Of a stretch of DNA of 64,000 bases, positions 58,775 to 64,000 are shown in pieces. The notes under the pieces were generated by a model. The model was not told where the DNA came from. It ran no database searches and saw only the letters and a program-made list of their open reading frames with translations. Every line of letters begins with the position of its first letter. The first letter of the stretch is position 1. The DNA lies in NCBI GenBank assembly GCA_045837725.1, contig JBEWZL010000202.1, positions 1 through 64,000 of the forward strand, read 5' to 3'. This DNA is from Vermamoeba vermiformis. Taxonomy: Eukaryota > Tubulinea > Echinamoebida. A program made the translations under genes and the position numbers.

Positions 58775-60492
58775 TTAATAATAACAATGCGGCAGTTTGG
58801 GAATAATGTTCTGTCGGATGTACTCTTGCTCGTCGCTTTGAACCACTAACTTTTGCAACCGAGTAAGCTTTGTTAAACACTCGAGAGACTGCACATTGTT
58901 CGTTGAATATTCTAAGCGAGTTAAATTCAGCAGTGGAGTGAGTTTGCTCCCGTCGCCAGGTTCTGGTTCAGATTTGATGGACAATTGACGTAACTTGGTC
59001 AAACTGGCCAGATCTGTCCAATTTTTGAGTGCTTGGTATGACTTATTATTAGCGATGAATATTAGCCTCGTTAAATTTGTGAGTGTTGATAGGCCATGAA
59101 TTTCTATCATAGGTGGTCGTTTCAATAAACTGCTGATTTCCAATTCGAGCAAGTTTGTCAAATTCATGATGTTAATACGATCATAACATCCACTCATTCG
59201 CAAAACTGTTAATTTTTGTAACGCTTCAAAATCGAGCTGTTCGTTAAAAGTGTTTGATACTGCTTCGATGCTGAGATCTGCCAAATTTGGAAGTCCTGCC
59301 ATCCATTGTGTGGGACACGTGTCATAAAGTAATATCAAGTTCGTTAATGCTGTGAGTGGCACCGGATATGGTTCAATTTTGCTGGTCAAAGTCAGCTTCA
59401 TAGCCACCAAGTTAGTAAACTTAGCAAATTCACTGAAATTATCCTCCGTTGCCTTGATCGTCAACTGCGTAATTTTCTCAGAATTGATCTTCGACAGCAC
59501 TTTCATAGCACAGTTGTCATCTCTGATCATACACGATTCTAACGACTGCATCACATTCATATCAACATCTTCCAAATCTATTCGGTGGCACTTCAATGAC
59601 TTCAACTTTGCTAATTTGCTCGTCACTGTTATCGGTGGATGACTGTCCAGACATATCACCTGCAGTGCGGTCAGACACTTGAATTCCCAATCGCGGTGAA
59701 ACCTACTAGTGCTGAGCTCTTCTAAATATGGCAAAAATGCCGCCATCTCTTTGTCCATCTCTTCGTCAGCTGCGCCTATGGAGCCACGTCTCAGTTTTCG
59801 TAAATTTGGAAGTGCTTGGATTAAATCGGGATCGTAACAACTTGTCGTAAGTGATGTCAATCTCGTGTTGAGCTCAAGTGACTTTCCATCAGTGATGACT
59901 ATAGTATCGCAATTGAGTTTTTCCAAATTGGGAGGAAATCTCGTCGCTATATGTAACGTAGGGGCTGACAGTGAAGTCAGATGTGACAGACTTGCAAGGA
60001 ACGCTTTATCTGCAATTTTGTCTACAACTGTCAATTGTTGAAGATTTGTCAATTGTTTTGGAACTTTAAAGTCTTGAAGGGATAGATCCAACGACGTGAG
60101 TTGAGTCAGATTCTCGATCGCGCGCCTGAGTTGATTTTTGGTGATTAATTTTGCATTCGGAGGCGAATTGCGGTTAAATAAATGCGATGATTTCATAAAT
60201 TTGAGACCAATTGGCTTTTCATATCGACTGAAACATCGAAAAAATTCGTCAGTTTCAGATCCAAGCAAAAGTCCAATGTTAAACTCGTTGTAATTGATAT
60301 ATTGGCTCCAAGTTTGTGATACGAGCCTGATAATGCGTTTGTGATGATCGCTAGTGATAAACGAAAGGATGTGGTGTTGAGTTTCGGGTGGTAGATCTGA
60401 CAATAATAATTTTTCCTAGCCATTAAATCATAGTTAATTGAGAGCGTCTCAAACAATATGTAACATACGTGATGGTTGGCATTATTATCCAT
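58775..60492 (-). CDS. F-box leucine-rich repeat protein
   Basis: Exon 1 (60492-60469) is MDNNANHH; after GTATGT the next exon begins near 60418 with EKLLLSDLPPETQHHILSFI, an F-box (LPxExxxxILSFI). The remaining 480 residues are irregular LRRs (LTSLDLSLQDFKVPKQLTNL; LTNLVAMKLTLTSKIEPYPV). An F-box plus LRR layout predicts a substrate receptor of an SCF ubiquitin ligase. Repeats are degenerate and include LEKLNCDTIVI and LTVLRMSGC. The gene is convergent with the kinase at 57118. Confidence 0.78.
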
Positions 60493-60745
60493 TTTACTTT
60501 TTTTCTTGAGCGGATTTGGGTCAAAATCAAGATATAGGATGACAAGCTTTTAGTGTTCGCTTGGAGCTATGTCCACTTGTGTTGGCAAGAACGAACGATT
60601 ACATTAAGTATTTACTGTCACTGTATGTCGTTCATTCGTTTGCTGTAAAGAAATAAAATCTCGTTTGTTAGAGATTTCCGTTGATCTAGGTTGATTTCCA
60701 TGATTTTCTTCTTCCAGCGAACGCTACTGGTCCGGGAACCAACAA

Positions 60746-63097
60746 ATGAGTCATATTGTGGCTAAATTAATTACACGATCAATATCTCGCCATGTAGCAG
60801 CGACTAAGCCTCTCATCCACACTTCAAAGCCCTATACTACTGGCAGAACAGATATTAGGCTTACTAATGTTCACAGCAATACTGATAAGCACTTCAATAT
60901 GCTCGCTAAACAAATGCCGAAAAATATTATGAAAATTACATCTGGACGATCGTCCTACTCAGCGGCCGTAAATCCTAAAAACGGTACGTATATTTTATTG
61001 AATGCTAGATATATATTAACAATATTAGGCAGGAGGAATTATTCGATACCAGTGTCAAAAGCGGCGCAGGATCAACAATTGTTAGTTGCTTTAGGTACTA
61101 AATCGATAATTAGCGGCCTAAATCAATTCTTATTATTCGATTTCAATCAGCTTATCGGCTGCTTGAGAACGGTGATGCTCAAGGAGGCATTCTATTTGAA
61201 CGGCTATTAAAGTACGCTCCTAATGATGAACGAGTAGTCTATGGCTATGGTACGTTAATGCGATAAATTACTTCGTTTAATACCAGTAGTTTTGTCGAAG
61301 ATGAACGAGGCTCAAGGCCGATTGGATCTGTTGGAAGAATTGGTGGAAAAACTTAAAAGCAACAATTCGATATCAACCACACGTGGAGCCAAGAAGTATT
61401 TTCCTTCAGTCCTTGGCTTAATAAAATTACGTCGAGCAGAATTTAGAACATTAGCCGGACATGAATTCACGGCAGCGGATCGGAGTGAGATCAGCGAGGC
61501 CATCAAATATTTTGAAGAGGCAGTGAACAACTTACCCGAGCACTCTCCTTTGTTGACTATGTTAGGCGAGACATATCTCCAGCAAGGAAGATTAGATGAA
61601 GCCAAGTCAGTGCTGACCAAGGCCGCAAAAGTCGATCCAACTTCACCGATGCCACTCGGCGCCTTGGCGATGCTTAACATTCAATTGGGCAATGCTAATG
61701 AAGCCTTCAAGTTGATAAAGAAAGCAACTAAAGTAGCCCCAGCCTCACAGATTGCGTGGGACAATCTAGCCCACATGTATAAACTTACTGGTGAGTAGTC
61801 ACATTCGCCGCGTTAATATTTTCGGAATATCTATAAATAACGTTATTTGTTCTTAAAAGATAATCTCTAATTGATTGCACTAGGCAATCATCAAGACGAA
61901 ATGACGTGTCGCAAGACAAGTGCTGAGCTGGGATTGAGGCCAACACTTCAATACGGCATTCTGTTGATGAGGAACAATGTTGATCAAGCCATTGGCGCGT
62001 TTAACTTGGTGTTGGGTCTTAACGAACACAAAGACCATCCACTGGCGCTTGATGGCCTGGCTAGTTGTTTGTATCTCCAAGGACACATCGATGAGGCTCT
62101 GTCCTACTTTGAAAAGTTAAGCGGAGAACAATGTGCCAGGGCATTAGGTACCTGATCTAGCGTTCCATTATTGCGCGCTAATTGATTCTTTTGCAGCTGA
62201 AGCACGCATGACAGAGCCAGCATTGTCCTTGCTCAAACTGCTGCACGAAAGATTTCCAGACCGCAAGGCACAACTGTTCAAAGCTGAAATGTTGGTGCAC
62301 GCGATGAATAGAGACTATGCAAAGGAGTTTGAGGCTGATAAGAAGTCATTGGCAGCCTCTAATGACCCGTGTGACACTGCCAAGTTACAGCTCTTGAAGT
62401 ACGGACTTTGATCGTGTTGACAATACCTACTCACCGTTCATTAGCAATGATGTCGATGGTGCATTGAAAACAGTGGAGACATCATCGATAGACCAACAAA
62501 CACTGCACGGAGCTTTGACTGTTGCCAGAGTGATGCTCGCAGCTGTACGTACATCATACCAACGAGAGAGTGATCGTTTGCAGTGACATGTAGTGCGTGC
62601 AGGGTCGAGTTCAAGAAGCGAAAGACTTGCTTGAGCGCTATGACAGTGACAGCAGCGATGAAGTCGTTGAGTTACTGACGAGGGTTTATCTTGCACTCGA
62701 CTCAGACAATAGTTTGGCCCAAGCTGAGGCCTATTGTCTCGAACACCAGCACAGGTCTGCCGCAGCACTGGCCCTCAGCGAGATTTATCGCCGCAGAGGT
62801 CAGTGAATGTGCTCCATTCAGCCACAATTGTGTCATTAACAGGGCCTGTCAGGTGATTACAAACAAGCAGTGGAGAGTTGGAACAAGGCCTGGACCATCG
62901 ACAACGACTCCATTGAGTTTGTACAAGCCCCTTATGCCTGTCCCGAGCGGTACTTCGTGTATCAACAACGCGCCAAGATCTTGGAGTCCATGGGCGACAT
63001 TGACGCGGCAGTTGAAGAGTACAACAACGTGTTGGCCATCAATCCACTCGATCAGTGCTCGAAAGAACGATTGGTAGCAAAACGTCTGCATAATTGA
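60746..63097 (+). CDS. TPR protein with mitochondrial-type presequence
   Basis: About eight exons. It starts MSHIVAKLITRSISRHVAAT, Arg/Ser-rich without acids, a mitochondrial-targeting type. Then TPRs: ISEAIKYFEEAVNNLPEHSP; LGETYLQQGRLDEAKSVLTK; ALAMLNIQLGNANEAFKLIK; LASCLYLQGHIDEALSYFEK; ALALSEIYRRRGDYKQAVES; LESMGDIDAAVEEYNNVLAI. All exon joins keep phase, including a GTACGG-cattag intron at about 62399-62446 that removes an apparent stop. I do not recognise an orthologue; TPR proteins of this kind act as assembly factors. Confidence 0.72.
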
Positions 63098-63466
63098 ATT
63101 CAAACCGTCTTTCTGTTGGTTATTCTGATTTCCAACATTATTATTATCGGCATACTGCAACTTCTAAAAGGTGAACGACGATTTAAAAAATTATAATTTA
63201 AATAATTTAGATTTTCTACCCTTTAATTAGCAAATCTTACGCGTCTTTTCGAAAAACGAAGGAATATTAAAAGTCAAGAGAGGACTGTTCTCATTTTCCT
63301 GAGGGCTAGATTTCAAGGTGGTATTTGCACGGTTCCTCGTGTTCATATTTTGCGTATTTACTAATTAATGACGACATGAGACATCGTGTGTCATATCTTT
63401 GACCAAGTTTGACCTGTCCGGATAAAAAATCAGGATTAAATCGCGGTCTCATTCAATCATATCAAA
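63098..63466. other. Intergenic region
   Basis: About 370 bp, AT-rich, no coding signal or repeat seen. Confidence 0.5.
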
Positions 63467-63969
63467 ATGAGCACTGCACAACAACGAGACATCAATCATA
63501 ATAGTAATCGGCCTGCACAGTGCCCTCCATCAACGGGGCTGCGAGCTTTCTCGATCTTATTGGTGCTCGTTGAACTATGCAAGATTGCCTTATTCAGCTA
63601 CTTCTCCAAAAGATTTTACATTGATCATATAATTGCAATCAACTCATTAGCTGGAGTAATCAGCTGGATCAGTTCGAATAACACAAAAACATTTGGATCT
63701 ATTTTTGGCGCGTTAGGTGCGTCTTATCAACTATAATTATAATTTATTATGCTAATGGGTTTTTAGCATTCTTGTACAGCTTTGGCAACGAATTAGTACG
63801 CATACGGTCCAATTCGTTGAAACCTGTCGGGCAGTATTCAACTCCATTATTGGCCATTGTCCCTTTGTCTCTCATGGCACTGCTTCATATTATTCAAGTA
63901 ATTTTGTTAATACGAAGAGCTGTAGTGCAAAGAAGATACCCATCCAACGGCGATATTAAACGTGATTAG
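63467..63969 (+). CDS. Small multipass membrane protein, unknown function
   Basis: Exon 1 runs from 63467 to a GTGCGT donor near 63718 and exon 2 starts near 63768 after gggtttttag; together about 150 aa. Three to four hydrophobic helices are seen (FSILLVLVELCKIALFSYF; IIAINSLAGVISWI; LYSFGNELV; PLLAIVPLSLMALLHIIQVI), with a basic C terminus (RRAVVQRRYPSNGDIKRD). I do not recognise the family. Confidence 0.6.
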
Positions 63970-64000
63970 AAGTAGTGCGACGACGTGTCATTCATTAACA

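Noticed and set aside
60403-60492. Start of the F-box gene at 60403 (MSDLPPE as first codon)
   Set aside because: That codon is not ATG; a short upstream exon with a true ATG splices in phase and gives MDNNANHH-EKLLLSDLPPE.
62401-62446. Frameshift or premature stop in the TPR gene
   Set aside because: A normal GTACGG...cattag intron explains the break and keeps phase.
1-64000. CRISPR arrays, bacterial operons, integrated viruses or LTR elements
   Set aside because: No regularly spaced repeats, no capsid, polymerase, integrase or reverse-transcriptase motifs, and no long terminal repeats were seen on either strand.

Overview
This window is nuclear DNA of a unicellular eukaryote. Genes are split by many short GT-AG introns (mostly about 45-120 nt), sit on both strands, and are separated by short gaps. 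Typical eukaryotic genes are present: PRPF3, RNase H2A, TFIIIC-102, DCAF11, mitochondrial bL33 and mitochondrial HemK. The mix of a BMP-domain class C receptor, a TKL kinase, a RhoGEF-PH-RhoGAP protein, a Dsc3-like protein, a KCTD9-like protein and a membrane bZIP would suit an amoebozoan or similar free-living protist. I cannot name the species.

Layout. 1-2230: AT-rich repeat DNA with a dimeric tRNA-derived SINE-like element, a tandem duplication and a dispersed motif; no gene, and a character unlike the rest. 2353-11896: multipass protein (-), Dsc3-like UBL protein (+), bL33m (-), mitochondrial-type membrane protein (+), DCAF11 (-), Ser-rich disordered protein (+). 12190-17354: large Cys-rich ectodomain joined to a TOM1/THH1-like 7TM region. 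17686-24253: RhoGEF-PH-RhoGAP, HEMK1 (-), PRPF3. 24459-31126: KCTD9 (-), LRRC58-like LRR (-), Stealth-like protein (+), BMP-domain GPCR (-). 32207-43179: sphingosine-kinase-like protein (-), bZIP-TM factor (+), membrane-anchored aldo-keto reductase (-), conserved unknown (+), alpha/beta-hydrolase esterase (+). 43377-54276: TFIIIC-102, SKA-like kinetochore protein (-), augmin HAUS7-like protein (-), 4-helix-bundle-FHA protein (+), small membrane protein, RNase H2A. 54439-63969: Hsp20-like nucleolar-type protein with a PP1 docking motif, a divergent pair of YbjN-like genes (one fused to a TKL kinase), F-box LRR (-), mitochondrial-type TPR protein, small multipass protein.

Most striking: (1) neighbouring divergent genes that both carry a bacterial-type YbjN-like domain, one fused to an N-myristoylatable non-RD TKL kinase; (2) a HeLo/MLKL-like helical bundle combined with an FHA domain; (3) massive over-representation of three palindromic motifs (CACGTG, TGACAnnTGTCA and the MADS-like CYW6RG), the last recurring just inside intron 5' ends or forming the 3' splice site; (4) family members with altered catalytic residues (sphingosine kinase GGDG to GGNG, Stealth NDD to NQH). 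Exon limits were read by eye from splice signals, reading phase and protein similarity; family names rest on remembered motifs, not on a database search.
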